Part shown: positions 1-15,700 of the stretch, piece by piece | How the letters are laid out: every line of letters starts with the position of its first letter | How positions within the stretch are numbered: position 1 is the stretch's first letter | Assembly: GCF_958295425.1 (NCBI RefSeq) | Contig: NC_081136.1 | Location: 20,466,890 to 20,530,889 of the forward strand | Reading direction: 5' to 3' | From: Solea solea | Taxonomy: Eukaryota > Chordata > Actinopteri > Pleuronectiformes > Soleidae | DNA length: 64,000 nucleotides | Notes under the pieces: model-generated | Database searches by the model: none | What the model was told of the DNA's origin: nothing | The model's input: only the letters and a program-made list of their open reading frames with translations | Position numbers and translations under genes: made by a program

Positions 1-762
1 TTCTTTTATGTCTGGGACAATTGCATCTTTGATGTGATTGAAGATGGTAGTGCATGCTTGTGTGTGTGGACCTCTGTGAAGTGAAGTGTGTGGTGTGCAT
101 TTATACAAAGTAATCTTTGGTGGGGCTTTGAATATCTGCACAACAACTACACATGAAACCGAGTGAATGAAATCAGTGGCACTTGAGAACTACTAACCCT
201 TTGCTCTGTCGTACGTTTGTGCATAAACACACACACACACTTACACACATGCGCACAAACACAGACCTGTCGGGATTAAAGTTTAAGGGAGAGGTAAGGG
301 GGGAAAGTGACAGTGCCATCTAGTGGAAATAGCATGTTTTTTCTCCATGCCATATATGGCCAAAATGACACCACTTAGTGAAGAGTAGTAAAAATGATAA
401 TTTCCAAGGCTAAAGACCAGATTCAAAAAGTGCAGTTTGAATGGGTTTCAATTGAGCATTTTTTGCACAATACAGACTAAATGTAACTTTTGCTAATACA
501 CAGCACATTTTAGCCTTACTGCTGGAGCTGAGCTGGACATAACGAGATAACACATAACATACAAAATACACAATCTTGACAAATTTCATGACATATGCAC
601 GAACATTGACAGAGTTATCAAAAAATTAAGAAGGCTAAGCACGTAAATTACACACAACAGGCCTGCAGCTCTATGTCATTGATTGTGATTGTAAGTGTAA
701 GTGTAGAGCATTATGTTGCTGCTCCAATGTTTATTTTAATGACCAAAGCAAGGTGGACTCAC
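1..762 (-). other. dennd5b intron 8 (part)
   Basis: This is intronic sequence downstream of exon 8. It holds a short CA-rich microsatellite at about 228-262 and no other recognisable gene, RNA or element. Confidence 0.6.
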
Positions 763-3700
763 TTGTTGGTCAGCCCTGAGTTTAGGACATCAGCCTGGAG
801 TTTGGGGAAGAAGCCCTGCTCATATTTGCCCTGACCGATCTTCATGTCCAGCAGGTGTGGGTGAATGGCCATATGGTCAATCTTCATTAGCCGCTGCTCA
901 ATGGCCTGAGCTGTAGGGGGAGACAGAGTCAAGCTGTACTCCCATTGTAGGATGTACTACAAAACAAATACATATGACACAAACCTGCACTTTGTAATCC
1001 ACAGTCAACAGAGCTGAACATCTTAAACCTTAGTTCAAAGTGTGACCAGGTAAAAAAAGACAAGCAGTCAGATGATGCGACAGACACAAACAATCTTCTT
1101 ATAAAATTGGGTGGCTGTGTATGCGTTCACATATGAAGAACCTATGAGAACAGGGAACTCAAATTTAAATGACCTGGGGGCCACCAAGTATCTAGTCTTA
1201 TGGGGAGGGGGTTGAAAAGTGCATCTTTTTGGGAAAAAGCCACTGCTCAGTAGGAGAGGGGGATATGAGCTTAAAATGACGTAATAATATTCCATCATGA
1301 TATTGCAATAACAATATTTATGACAATATTTCCCAGAATTTCAAAATAACATGTGTTTTGATAAGGGACAATATGTAGTTCAGCATAAAAACGTATTTAT
1401 GATGTAAAATGAAGCTATATTTTAGAAAAAAAACCAAAATATTATAACTTGATATCGACTGGAAGGCCTGCAGTATTTTCTACCTCTACAGTAGAATTAC
1501 ATTCACTTTACCAAATTTGAGTGATTAAAAAATCTCTAAGTATTTAAAAAAAGAAAGAAAACATGACAAATTCAACTTCATGAATTGAGATGGTGGAGGA
1601 ATGTTTACATGGAAACATTTTTCATTCCTAAAAGATTCCGATTGGAATTTACATGCATCAAACATTCAGTCAGAATGGACTATTTTGACATGCGCAATAT
1701 TGTCTAACTCTCCAGAAGTAGAAGCAGAAGAAGACGCTTCACTTTCACTTCTGTGTCTGTAGCATTTGTGTTTGTTCATTATTATTTTTTTTCTATCTAA
1801 AGAAATTCAGGAACAAATGAGAAACAAAGTAATTGACATCTATTGGAAAAGGTTACAAAGACCTTTCTAAAGCTTTGGGACTCCAGAGAACCACAGTGAG
1901 GGCCATTATTCATAAATGGAGAAAACATCGAACAGTGGGCAGCGGCCGGCCAACAAGAATTACCCCAATAGCGCAGCGACGACTCATCTAAGAGGTCACA
2001 AAAGAACCCAGTACAACATCTAAGGAACTGCAGGCCTCACTTGCCTCAGTTAAGGTCAGTGTTCAGGACTCCACCATAAGAAAGAGACTGGGCAAAAATG
2101 GCCTGCATGGCAGAGTTCCAAGACCAAAACCACTGTTGGGCAAAAAGAACATGAAGGCTTGTCTCAATTTTGCCAAAAAACATCTTGATGATCCCCAAGA
2201 CTTTTGTGAAAATACTCTGTGGACTGACGAGACAAAACTTTTTGGAAGGTGTGTGTCCCATTACATCTGGTGTAAAAGTAACACCAAATTTTAGAAAAAG
2301 ACATCATACCAACAATCAAATATGGTGGCAGTAGTGTGATGGTGTGGGGCTGTTTTGCTGCTTCAAGACCTGGAAGACTTGCTGTGATAAATGGAACCAT
2401 GAATTCGGCTGTCTACTCTATTGAGCTCACCAGATTCATGGAGGATGGAGCACCTCTGGTAGGTGGAGGTTCGCAGGCTGGGAGTGCGCACATTATATAG
2501 TCTGGTCTTGTCAATGCGAGCGTCAAAGACTCGTAGCAGCGGCTCCTTCTCCTCCCACTGAGACATGATCTTGTTGTCAATGAAGGTGGCGAACATCTGC
2601 GTTTCAATGAAATGGGAGAGGAAGGGGAGGTATGGCTCAGGCTGGTCCGACAAGAACGAGGCCTGGAACAGGAGGACACATACAGAAATAAAGAAATAAA
2701 TAAGAACATTTCAAATGACTGATCCGAGATGCAGGAAAATGGATGGATTAGTGGTTAGCATTGTTGCCTCACAGCAAGAAGATGCTGGGTTCAATTCCTG
2801 GTTTGGGGCTTTTCTGTGTGGAGTTTGCATGTCCTCTCCATGTCTGTGTGGTTTTCCTTGCATTCAATTATGTATAAATGTTAGACACATTTGGGCAGGT
2901 TGGTCCGTTGTGGCGGCACACTCAGCTCTGATCAACGTCCATCTGACCTCACAATTTTGTTGTGCAATTTCAGTTGTATAATGACAACAACACATCCTTT
3001 ACTTTCATGAGATGAGATGATGAGATTCAACTTTATTGTCATTACTCAAATACAAGTTTCGGGTAACGAAATGAGGTTTGCATCTCACCAGAAGTGCAAC
3101 AAGCAGAAAGTGCAAGAATTACAGAAGTAGATTTGTTCTATGGATAAGTATAAATATAAAAAGAACAAATATGAATATAAATGAGCGCTACAAATACAAT
3201 TATATTATATATATATATATATTATATTATATTTCATCCTTTCGTAGATAGATGTAATGGTGTGACAACAATGAGTATACGTCTCTTGTTTTCCCGATGA
3301 TACCAAAATATGATTGAGACTGGTAATACTCTGAACTGTTCATGTGAGTACTGCATCTTGTGGACAATTGTCAGTTTCTGATGACATGTAAGTGACAATG
3401 AATGCTGAATACAGGAGGCAGTCCCTTTGTTATCCTGATCATGTCCTGAAGTTGACTTATTAAATTTTTTTTACATCACAAGGCTGTAGTGTATAAAGAC
3501 CATAAACCATATACAACATAGTGTACATAGTCTGAGAGATTATGCCCACAATGAATATCTACAAGGGGGTGACTCCGCTGGTTGCAGAGATAACTCTTGA
3601 GCTACTGGTTCTCAATGAATTAATTTATTTAGTATATTATTTTTTAACCTGTCCTGTCTTACGATGTTCTACTTTTGAGGAAAATAATAATAACATGAGT

Positions 3701-6700
3701 AGACACCAATATGATTGACAGCTGATATCCTGCAATTGGAGCCTGGTTGCAAGTGAAGTCTGTGAATTTCCATTTGCAAAACCTCCACATGGCAGCACTC
3801 ACACAGTTCAGTACCAAATTAGATTTGTATCAATATTTTCAAACAACACTTTTCATGAAGCAAAGAACAATTTTTAAGAAGAAAATAAAATATCGATTTA
3901 ATCATTCAAAAATATTGTATTTTATCGTTTGAAAATACACTCCTAAATCAGGGAGCACAAATCTGAATACTTATTGGCCATCACGTTCTTGGATAGAGGT
4001 CCAGCCACTTTAACATTATATTTTTATACTCACTCTCACAGCAAGGTTCAAAAGGGCGCTAGCGTTGAAGTCAAGGAGGTAGCAGCCTATACAGCCAACT
4101 GTTATAGTAATTAGTCATATCGTAGGATCTTGGCATGTTTGCCAATACCTGATAATACATTTTAAAGCCAATATCAGCAGATTCTGATATTGTGCTGATA
4201 ATATTGTGCGTCCTTATAGTTTATAATTTGATTTGTTACATGAACATTACAAATGTTAATGAAATGTAATGTAACTGTAATGTAACAAAGTATATAAGAT
4301 GTGCATTTCTGTTTTTTATATGTAAAAATCAATTTTTATATATGATTATTTGTTGAAACCAGAGTATGTGTAGAAAACCCACGGAGAACATGAAAACTCC
4401 ATAATGAAAGGCCCTCATTCAGACCGGGTCGTGCACCTCAGTTATGGAAAATTCTACAATCCTAGTATCATCTAAAATCCTCCAAACATCAGCACATTAA
4501 GAGACACACAGATATAAGCCTAGATAACAAAGACACCATGTGTATGACTAATGACCAAGAGTCATCAAATATTTTGTCTGTGTTTAATTTCATTACCTTG
4601 TCAAAGTTGTGCATCTGCTCCCGGTTGGTGAGCCAGGACTCCAGGTCTGGTGCACTCTGAATGACAAAGGCTTCATAATCCGCAAACATGGTGGTGAAGC
4701 GGTTAGCAAACACTTCCCTCAGCTGGACATTCAGCTTTGCATAACTTAGTTCCTCCTCTTCAACTTCAGTACGTACCCCTTGTCTGTCTGTCCCATGAGC
4801 TTTGATACCCGCCCTAAGAGCGCCCACATGGGCCACTGTCACCCCAGTGCATTTGGTCAATGCCTGCAATCTCTCCAGTGTGGCATTTCCCTGCAACAGC
4901 TCCAGCATATTCTGTTCCTCCCCTGCCAGGTTGCTGTTGAGCACGTCATCCTCCAGCTGCTGAAGGCCGACAGTTGTATGTTCCCTGCCTGATGTGGATG
5001 GATTGTCACCAGGGTTGCTGCAAGTTTGTGGAGGCGCCCCTGTGTCCAGAGAAACGCCAAAGCTCAGCAGGACCTCGCTGAGTTCCTGGATGAACTCAGT
5101 CTTGTTGGGGAAGAGGGGGAAGTCTTCTGGAAGCTCGATGTAGTGGTTGTCAATGTCCACAAAACATAAGTTGGCCTAGGAGAGTGAAAGACATTCATAT
5201 TTTAGGAATATAATAATAATTTTATTTATTCAAAACAGAGTTTACAAAGTGTTTCCACAGACCAGATTAATAAAAGTTAAACAAGACAATAGACACATCA
5301 ATTCTAAAATGAACAGGAAGCCAGTGAGATGATATAACTAATGATTGCTACGATCTCCTACAAAAGGTGTAGTTCAGGTTTTAAGTAGTAGTTGCGTGCA
5401 GTACTGACATGTCATCAGTGCTGACTTGGTTTTGCATGGCCCAGGCACACTGCCAGCACCAAAAACCAGTCTGAGACATGGATGCTCACTTTCAGTGGAA
5501 ATATAGCTCTTAGTAAATTCACCTTAAAATAACTATGTCAGCTCAATTCTATGATATCTATATCTATGATCAAAGCTTCTCCTTGCAATAATGAAGCATT
5601 TTCTGGTATAAACTTGAAGTAAACTGCTCATTTGCTAAATGAAAGCCCATAGAGAAATAAAAATCTGTTGTTCAGTTTTACCTAGGTGACAGACAGCAGT
5701 AGGCTCTGGTATCCCTTCGATCTTAAAGGTCCCATATTATACACTATTTCTCCAAGTGAAACTAGTTCCCTGGTGTCCTAATGAACATGTCTGTGACATG
5801 TTTTGGTCAAAATACCATAAGGATGAAGCACCATAGCAGTTCAATAACCTGCCAAAATCGCCCTTTTCAGAACACTCGATTTTGTGCCTGGTCCCTTTAT
5901 ATGTAAATGAGACACAGGCAAACACACACCCACTTCTTCCAGGGGGTGTGTCGACCCCGGCACACTCACGCTACCATGACAACAGTTGAACGTGAACCGT
6001 GGGAGCAACATGGCTGGTGGAGGAAACATTGCGGTTCAACCATATATGTTTGAACCAGAGTCCGACCCTGAACAAGACAAAGCTACGGAAGAAGTTGTAG
6101 TATGTAGACTGCAACAGGACGTGTCAGAATGGTCAGTTATGAGTTCAATTTGACCTTATAGGTATTCAAACTTCAGTTTCCAGTAGCAAAAATATTCTTA
6201 AGATATTGATGTATGCAGGCTTACATTTTATTCATTGAGCCTTTTGTTTAATCACTAAAATCTACTTTTCATTGTGCCCCCAATGTAAGCTATGTTTTAA
6301 CTGAGGGTGACCATGCAGGGGGCATGTACAGCTCATCCAGTTCTTCATAGTCTTAAAAAAAGCTTGAATTATACACACATTTCTGGAACTGCAAGAACTA
6401 AGGATGTTTTTTTGTGATTAATTTAAATTACACTGTTTTCTGGTAATGGTTCACAGGACACCTCGAGACATAAACATAGTCATTTATAGATCTTTATATT
6501 GTATATTTTTAATTAATGGAGTTTAACTTTTGTAAAGCCTTCCTAAAGGCCATAAATAACACAGAACAAGGAAAAAGACAGAGTTTAAAACTTTATCTTT
6601 TTCTACATACATTTATTTTTGTGTGTTTTCTTTATTTTAACTACGGGCTAGGGCTGTAATCAACCAAATAAATTCTTAGTCGATTGAAGCCCTGAAATTT

Positions 6701-9700
6701 CAACTGAAAATCGACTAATCGGAGGTTTTGCATCACGTGCATCGGTGCAATATCATAGCCCATGATTTCCGATAATATACTATAATGTCAACTAATATAT
6801 CAGCACAAGAACTGCTGATTAATATTTAGATTAAGCTGAGCGCGTATGTTCAGTCTCGCTCTGTGCATGTCTGTGCACAGAGCACATCTCTGTGCACAGA
6901 GCACATCTCTGTGCAAAATTTAACCATTTAATCATTATAAGAATATTTGATTTTTTGGCATGTTAATTTCATACAGTCTATGGTTAAAACTTCCAGCCTC
7001 AGAGGATTTTATATATGAAGCTAATGTGCCGGATAAAGTCAGCAAACGTGTGTTTGTGTGTTTGCACCAAACTGCGGCCAGTGGTCGCCGTATTTAACCG
7101 ACGTACAAACACACACATTTTTAAGAAAAGGTCAAATAGAACTCATAACTGACCATTCTGACACGTCCTGTTGCAGTCTACATACTACAACTTCTTCCGT
7201 AGCTTCGTCTTGTTCAGGGTCGGACTCTGGTTCAAACATATATGGTTGAACCGCAATGATTCCTCCACCAGCCATGTTTCTCCCACGGTTCACGTTCAAC
7301 TGTTGTCATGGTAGCGGGAGTGTGCCGGGGTCGACACACCCCCTGGAAGAAGTGGGTGTGTGTTTGCCTGTGTCTCATTTGCATGTAAAGGGACCAGGCA
7401 CAAAACCGAGTGTTCTGAAAAGGGCGGTTTTGGCAGGTTATTGAACTGCTATGGTGCTTCATCCTTATGGTATTTTGACCAAAGCATGTCACAGACATGT
7501 TCATTAGGACACCAGGGAACTAGTTTAACTTGGCGAAATAGGGTATAATATGTCTCCTTTAATAAACGTGGCACAAAAACTGAGGACATTTGTGTTTGGT
7601 CAATTATTTCTTTGTTGGAACAATGCTTTTTGGCAATAAATCTAATAATGTTGGTAAGCCTGTTTATTTTACTCTTTCAAAACATTTGTAAGGAAAAGGG
7701 ATTTGTGGGATGACCAGCATGTGAGTTGCACCCATGAAAAACTTGACAAATCTTCTTTGTCAATGCTTAACATCTTATATAAAGTAAGTTAAGGTAAGGT
7801 AGGGTTAATTTAGGTCAGGGTAAAAAGTGCTACAGAAAAGATGCCATAGAAAATAACTTTTTTTAACTTGCTTCTCTGGTTCTTTCTTAAAGTGGACACT
7901 TCAACTTGCTTAAACATTAAATAGCTACCATCACTGTGGTTGGCTACGTACCTCCTGAGGAAGCTCCAGTTTGGAGGGATCAGTGTTCTCTGTTGACTGC
8001 AGGCCCATTAAGTAGGGAACAGGAGCATCCAGGAAGTGGAGGAGAGAGGCAGGCAGGATGGGAACATAGACGTGCTGCCACTGGAAGGGAAACAGCAGAG
8101 TGGTGATGCCTTCTGCCACCGTCATCAACCGTTGGTAGTCTGAGAGTGAGAGACAATTATGAGTCACTCAGAAAGACAGGGTCAGGACCAACAGGTGGGT
8201 CAAGGGAGACAGGGCTCTCTTGAAACCAAAATTCTCAGTACAACTAAAATTTGGACGCATTGGTGTGCTGAACATTTCGTAAGCCTTGGACATTTGTCCT
8301 CCTTAATGTCTGTCTGTGAAACCTGTGTTCTCTATCAGCACTTACCTGAACTCACATTCAAGGAAGAATGACGTGATGGTCTAAATAGTCTAGTCGCCAT
8401 ATGCCCCGGATTTAGGCCAGAGAGTCCAGATTTCAAATACCCTGTCTGGCACCCGGCACAGCCTCCAGCTGGACGCTCAGTTGTCCTCCCTTTTGGAAGT
8501 GCACTGGAAAGCAGCATAACTTCCAATGCCCTAAGATCGATGATCTAACAAATTAGCATATATCATTTAACCAATGATATATGTCAGATATATAATGTAC
8601 ATTCGCTCAAGAATTTTCTTGTGTGTTTGTCTGTGAATAGCTTCTCCTGGTCCCCAAACTACATTAACAATACATTCATATTGAGTTTAAGAGTCATCAG
8701 ATGTTATTATGTTTCCCAGAGTGAAAAGCCTGCACAATCTCCAGGAGAAAATAAAGGAATAAAACTCCATTAATACAGACTGCATCATATCTAAATCACC
8801 TATACAATCTCTACACATTATTATAATGAAACATGCAGTCAGGCATGTCTGTGAATGACTAGTACGCCATTTTGGATTGGATTATTTCAATATTGTGAGG
8901 GGGAAAGTCATCAAATTTATATTTTTGTTTCAAGACTTTATTTTTTGATGGCTATCAGGATGCCAAGTGTTTTAGAAAACAATTCCAGCTTTAGGCCTGA
9001 GTTTATTTCCCGTATCCTTGTGTCAGCAGAGGTTAACTATATTCCACTTGATCTAAGATCTTGAGTTGTAAATAGGGCTGCACCTAATGATTATTTTGTT
9101 ATCTTTGTAAGAAGCCATGTAATAACATTACATAACAATCAGTGGAGAAGTCAATGTTGTGATGTTCTTCGTTGGTTCAGAATGCAGTAGGTGTATACGA
9201 TGGGAGAAGTAGACCTACTGCTCCCAGCACTTCTGTATTGTAGTGTATTGCAGTAATGCAGTGTTTCCTCTACATTCATTTCGGAGTGGCGGCATGCCAT
9301 TCCTAAAGCGACTTATCAGAGAAAAGTTATTATCTAAAAATAACTCATAATAGATTTTACAAGTTAAATAGACATTTGCAAAATATTGATGGCCAGCTAA
9401 CGTTACTTAACATATCGGTAGCTTAAGTTAATTGGGCTTGGTGCCAACTCAGTATCGCTAATGTGAGTAAATGAAAAAATTGAGCATTAAGCCAATATCT
9501 ACACACCATGATGAATCTGCTGACTGCAATTTCAGATGAGCTTGTTCAAATATTTCTCTAAGAAGAGAACGACATGTAAAGAAGATGACACCAGTCAGGT
9601 ATCATTAGACTTTTACTGACTCATAAATGAAGAAGAAGAAAAAAAAACACTTTTACATTTACTGTTCACACTAATAATCAGATGTGATGTGAGTGTAAAT

Positions 9701-12700
9701 CGTATCTAACGTTAATGTTTTAATCGTATAAGACAAGTAACATTAGACAGGGAGAAGCAGTGGAACAAAGTGAAGGAGAGCAGAATACAGCAGGGGGAGT
9801 GAAGGAGCAGGAGAGATGAGAGTAGAGGAGAAAAACCTAAAGGGAAGCGCAGGCTGGGACCCTAAATTGGTTGAAAAAAAATAGCCGGTTCCACTCATGG
9901 TTCTACCACACTTATAATAGTGAGTGTTGATTAACCTTTTTTTTCTTTCTCATTTCTTTGCATAATATACATGTCAATTTTTCTGTTAAATAAATATTAA
10001 ATAAAATAATAAATAAATTCAGTGTATCAAGTGTCATTTGTTTACACCGCCACAGCTCTGTGAATTGAAGTCAGATAATCACTTCAATTATATCTCTTAA
10101 GTTATTATAATAGCTGCTTATTAAAGTTTGAAGTGTAAAGACTATGAACTTACTCTCTTACTCTGAACTTAACTGTTTTTTGTTTTTTTTAAAAGCATGA
10201 AAATCTGGCACAAACACAACACTATTCATTAGCTGAAATGCATGCTTTTACACACACACACATTCACACACACAGAGACAAATGCTGTTTAAAAGGACAA
10301 TTTGGGGTCTCTTTGGTCCATTTGTTTTCATTTTTTTGTTATGAAAGGCAGAAACAGGTTAAGTGGAATTTGTTCTTTATTATATTACTATTATCATATT
10401 ATATTATTTTCAAACCCTAACACTCACTCCGGACGAGGAGACACTTTGTATGAAATGTGATCACTTTTTAATTGTGGGTGATTTTAACATTCAAGTCCGT
10501 TGAGAATTCTGACTGCTGTTCAAAGACATTCTTAATTTTATAGACTCTAAAGCTCACGCAATCCGTGTATCATTCATTCATTCATTTTTCAAAACAAAAC
10601 GATAAATAAAAAAACGAAAAAACTACTTGTTTTCTCAATATTCATACAGTAAATGTCAGGTACTTTAATATTTTTACTACTTGTGAAAGGTGACTTTATC
10701 TTCTACCAAAGTAATTTTCTGGTAAGATACTTGTACTTTTACTCAAATATCGCTTTCAAGTACTTTATACAAGACTGCCTGTGGTTTCTTATATTTCTCT
10801 GTTTTCTATATAATACTGTGAAGCTGTAGGCCTGTTTTTGTTTACATTTTTGTTATTTGCACAATTATGCCTATAAGTGTAGGCTATTACTATAGATTTT
10901 CTTTTATAATTCTTTACATTTTTCAAACAGGCAACACTATTGTTTATATCTGTTGTTATATGCACAGCTGTGCTTTGTTGAGCAAAAAGAAAAAAATGTA
11001 ATCTAAATAAATGGTTGATGGTGATTAGTTAAAAGTACACACTTTACCCATTTTGTTCAAAATATCGTTATAATATCGCATATCACCATTCAAACAAAAA
11101 ATATCGCGATATGAGTTTTGGTCCATATCGCCCAGCACTAGCTTACATTGTTATTAGCTCAGTATTGTCGTTTTCAAATGCAAATATTACGCACATGGAA
11201 ACTTCTGTTCAATTAGATGATTGTATTATAAGATGTAACAGGAGCATGTGAGCATCTGCTATTAATATGAATAACAAACCAACCTGATGTACTTGAATAA
11301 TGTGTGAATGACACAGCTTTGGGTATGAAGTATTGACTGTGATGCTAATAATTTAGCAACTAGCTGAGGGTTAGCTACATCATCAGCCACAGGAGCTAAT
11401 AGGGTGACCATACGTCCGGATTAGGCCGGACAGTCCGGAATTTAAATGCCATGCAACGCTGCATATCGTCCAATGGTGTAACACTTTCGGTTAAAAATGA
11501 TTGGCTAAAAGCGGTGTCACTCAATTCTCTGATTTCTCATTGGTTGAAAATGTAAACAAGCCACCCCCTGTTCCCATGTGCTAGCTGTGTCACTCATCTC
11601 GTTAACTTAATGTTAACATGCCGAAAAGACAGACCTAATTAATGCCGAATGGTCAAAAGAGCACACGTTTGTCAGCAAAAGTAAAGTAAAGCAAAAGTCT
11701 TCTTCTTACTGTCTTTTGTTGTTTACATAAAAAAAAGTTCTATATGCTTATTAAGAACTGGAATGTATATTTTTTTCATTCATTTATTTATTTATTTTTA
11801 TGTAAATTAATTTGCACATTTAAGGCCATAAATGTCCTGCTTTGTGGCACTGCACTTTGCAAGACAGATGTATTGAATAAGTACAAATACTGTGAACAAA
11901 TACTTTTCGCCTTCTCAGGAATATTTTTTCCTCTTCTGTTACACATACATCATGATATATCATAGGTAAATTGTCTTGTGATGAACAGAGTATCTCAAAA
12001 TCACTGTATCATGATACCATTGTTATCAAACAAAATTGTATTGTCGTGGGGTGTACACTAGAGTTGTATGTTGCGATTTTTTTTCCTCACTAAGTGTCCT
12101 CCTTTTTGGTGTTGTGGAAATGGCCACCCTAGCTCATTCAGCTCATTCAGCAAAAATGGACTGATCCATCAACACTACATCACAGAGCGACTTAAATTTA
12201 TTAAAGGGCCTATCATGACTGCGTGAAGTCATAGTTTTATTTGATATTATAATGATGTATCTATCTTTGATCCTTCTAACTTGTTTTTCATTTTTATGAA
12301 ATTTATATACATATTTCATTGTATTTTTCTCTGGGAACCCCTGGGACCTCTTCACAGAAGCCTCGGGGTCCCCTGCTATTGATAACCATTGTTCAAACTA
12401 CTACAATACGCATAGTTTTGTCAAAAAATTTTGATTCATCAGAGACACACATATTTTGTGTATGTGGACTTACCCTGTGAGTAGAGGAGGATCTGCATCT
12501 CCAGCAGGGTGCAGGTGAACACCTGGACAAGGTTTTCCAGTCCCAGCAGACTGAAGGTTTCTGTGAGGGGGAAGTCAGCCAATGGTAGCTCCAGTAATCC
12601 AGGCCTCTGACACACAATCGGCTCATATACACCATAGAACTTGAGCGTGCGTCCCGGGGCGGGCAGTGGCACCTCAAACAGAATGTTGTGAATGTAGCTC

Positions 12701-15700
12701 TCTAGCGGTAGTGGAGGGGTAGTGGCTGCTGTGATGGCCCTGTGAAGCTGCGACAGGAAGTGGCGACAAGCATGCATGAATGGCATGGGGCTGATAAGAC
12801 ACAACGCTTTGGACACGTAGAGGGTATCTCGCGATGAGTCGTAGCCAATCGCAGCATGAGATGAAGATGAGGCAGATGAGGAAATGGGGGGGTCAACCTC
12901 ATCTAAACTGCTGGCCAGAGAGTCCATGCTAGAGGAGGAAGAGGAGGAGGAAGATGGAGGAGGGTTGGAGGAGGTGTGTCCTGCATTGTGCAACTGGTAT
13001 AGGGTATGCATGGCAGAGCAGATCTGCGGGCTGGTCACCTCCTCGTAGAAGGAGTGGACAAAGCCATAAGTTCGAGAGCCGTCCTCCTTAGTGATGATAA
13101 AGGAGTGAAACTGAGGATCACGCTGGCCAGCCTGTGTCCGGAATGACAGTCCTTTAGGCATACACAACTGCAGGGAGAGCAAACACAAGTCAATCACCAC
13201 ACTGTCGTCAGGGACCTTTTGGTTTTCATATCATCCCCACATTATCTTTATCAGTGTTCTGATACAATACATTTATTCATATTCATACACTCATTCTCTA
13301 CCACGTCATGAAGTGGGCAGGTACATCCTAGACAGGTCAGCAGTCTATCACAGGATCATTCACGCTCACGGGACTCCACTGAATGTGTATGTATTGCGGT
13401 CTCCGTCACATACACTTCAGTCAATGTGTCAGCTTTCACTGATTAAATTTGCATCATGTACTGGCTGCATCCTTGCTCCGGCAGTCCATCTCTTACACAG
13501 AGAATAGGCAAGTTCTATTTTTCACTGGAAATCAAACCCAGATAAAACATTAAAAAAACTTTAAAAAACCATGCACACGGCTAAAATGGAATTCAAACCA
13601 GTTACCACCGATGTTCACTCTGTTCTTGGATCACTCTGAATCAGCCTTTTTCTTTTGCTTTCCCAAAAAACGTCTTTGGTTTGTTCTGTTGTTGGCACCT
13701 TTTCTGCCATAAGCTTGCTGCAAATGTCTTGTGTCTCGTTGAAGTTTTTGCAAGCTAGCATAAGCTCTGTCGTTGTCTTTTGAGCATGCACGGTTAATGC
13801 ACAAATAGGGGTACACGCATTGGGGGAGGAATGTCAGATGGCAATTTAATTGATGCATCACCATCCAATTAATTTGTTTGGGCTGTTCAATATGATTGGT
13901 GTTTTTACAGGACTGTTGGTCCCACAGGTGACTGACTGTCGAGGTGTGAAGAGGATTTTAAGCACTACAGTAAATAATGCTTCAGAAAATGATCTCCCAC
14001 CCTATCTTTAAGGTAAAATAATTTTGATGGTTATAGTCAGGGTTAAGAACTAGAGAAAGCATTTTATGTCATTTAGTGACCCAGGATAAAAGCATTCATG
14101 ATAGGAGCAGGGGATAATGGAAGTATGATGGAGGAGTAAGAGAAGAAAATTAGGCCGAAAAAGCGGAGAGAGGAATGACAATAAGGTTTCAAGAGGACTG
14201 TCAACAGCTCGCAATCATCTGAGTGTCGGGTTTCAGTGAGAGGACTGCTGCATTACGGTCTGTTTCCATGATGGCAGACAAGACTCACGGCTGAATTATT
14301 AAGCAGCACTGACACCTGGCAGGTGAAACCACACACACACACACATATGAGGTGCCGTTTGTAAAGTGGCTGAAGCTGAAATAAAAAAAAAAAAATGTTT
14401 AGAAAATAATAATAATGTTATCTTTTTGTTAACATTCAAAATTCAAATATGTGGTTTGTGATGTACTGATAGTTTGGCAGTGACATGGTCGGAGATGAAC
14501 AGCTCCACTTATGCATACGCTCAGTGTTAACAGTGCCCAGCACAGAGCAGTGTATACAGGGGTGGGTGGGGGTGGATCGTGCTGGTCAAAGTGAGGCAAA
14601 AAACACATCAAGAACATTTCTCCAAACATGTTTTTTTTTTTTGTTATTTTCACGCTAAGGTGTGTTCAAGTGTTCATTTTCTCCGATAAGTTAATTTCCC
14701 CCATTTTACTTAATTATTTGATTCTTAAACAGTCTGACCTCCTAAAGCTTTTGTTTTGGTACATCTGGTTACCGACAATGTGAATCCAGAAGATTTTTTT
14801 TTAACATTTATATTTATATTTAGCGTAACATTTAATATTTAGATTGAACTATTACATATATTTATAAGTTAACATATTCATGTAAATGTGGAAAAAGTTA
14901 AAAGTTAAAAGTTAACAAATTCATAACACTTTTTAAAAAATTGTTAAGAGCTAATTTGGAGGTAATTTGCTCTCTCTTGCTTAACATTACTCGCTTATTG
15001 TTCTTCATGGAATCTCACGCCAACAGTGGAGAGAGACAGTGTACTGTGCCCACAACACCACTAGTAATTACATGACGTTTGTTCAGTGTAAGCCTAGTCT
15101 ACTTTCATCAAGCAATGTAGGGCGCATTAAACAGTAGGTGGCTTCGTAACAAACATTAACTGACATTAACCTTCATATCAACTTAACTTATTTTTTGCAC
15201 AGAATTCAAGCACTTTCAATGACCCATGTCTATTTAGGGTGATTTTCCAAATATTAGTCCTTGATTAGTCTTTCCTTGATATTAGTCCAGGCAATCAAAG
15301 CAGATCACCCCCTTTTCTGCTGCTCTGCCTTGACTTATATGTACTACATAATGTATGTTTAACAAAACAAATAACATGAAAATTGATTATTCATCTGTAT
15401 CTGTCTTTCAATATGTAATAATCCAGTGACCATGGAATTCTCTCTGAGCACTCCTGGGTGTTTTCGACAATTATTGAAATGGCTTTCATGACATCAGTCA
15501 CCTACCATGTTGACAGCATCCTGGTCGAAGGGGTTTGCCTCCACATTCTTGGGGTAATGAGCCAAAACTTTGGACTTGAATGTTCTCTTCAGGGGACTTT
15601 GGTCAAAATGTTCACCTAGAGATGAAAAGATGAAATTTGAGTTGATTGGTGGGAAATTGTGAGAGAGAGTCAGCCACGGATCTTCAGTATGTGATTCTGT

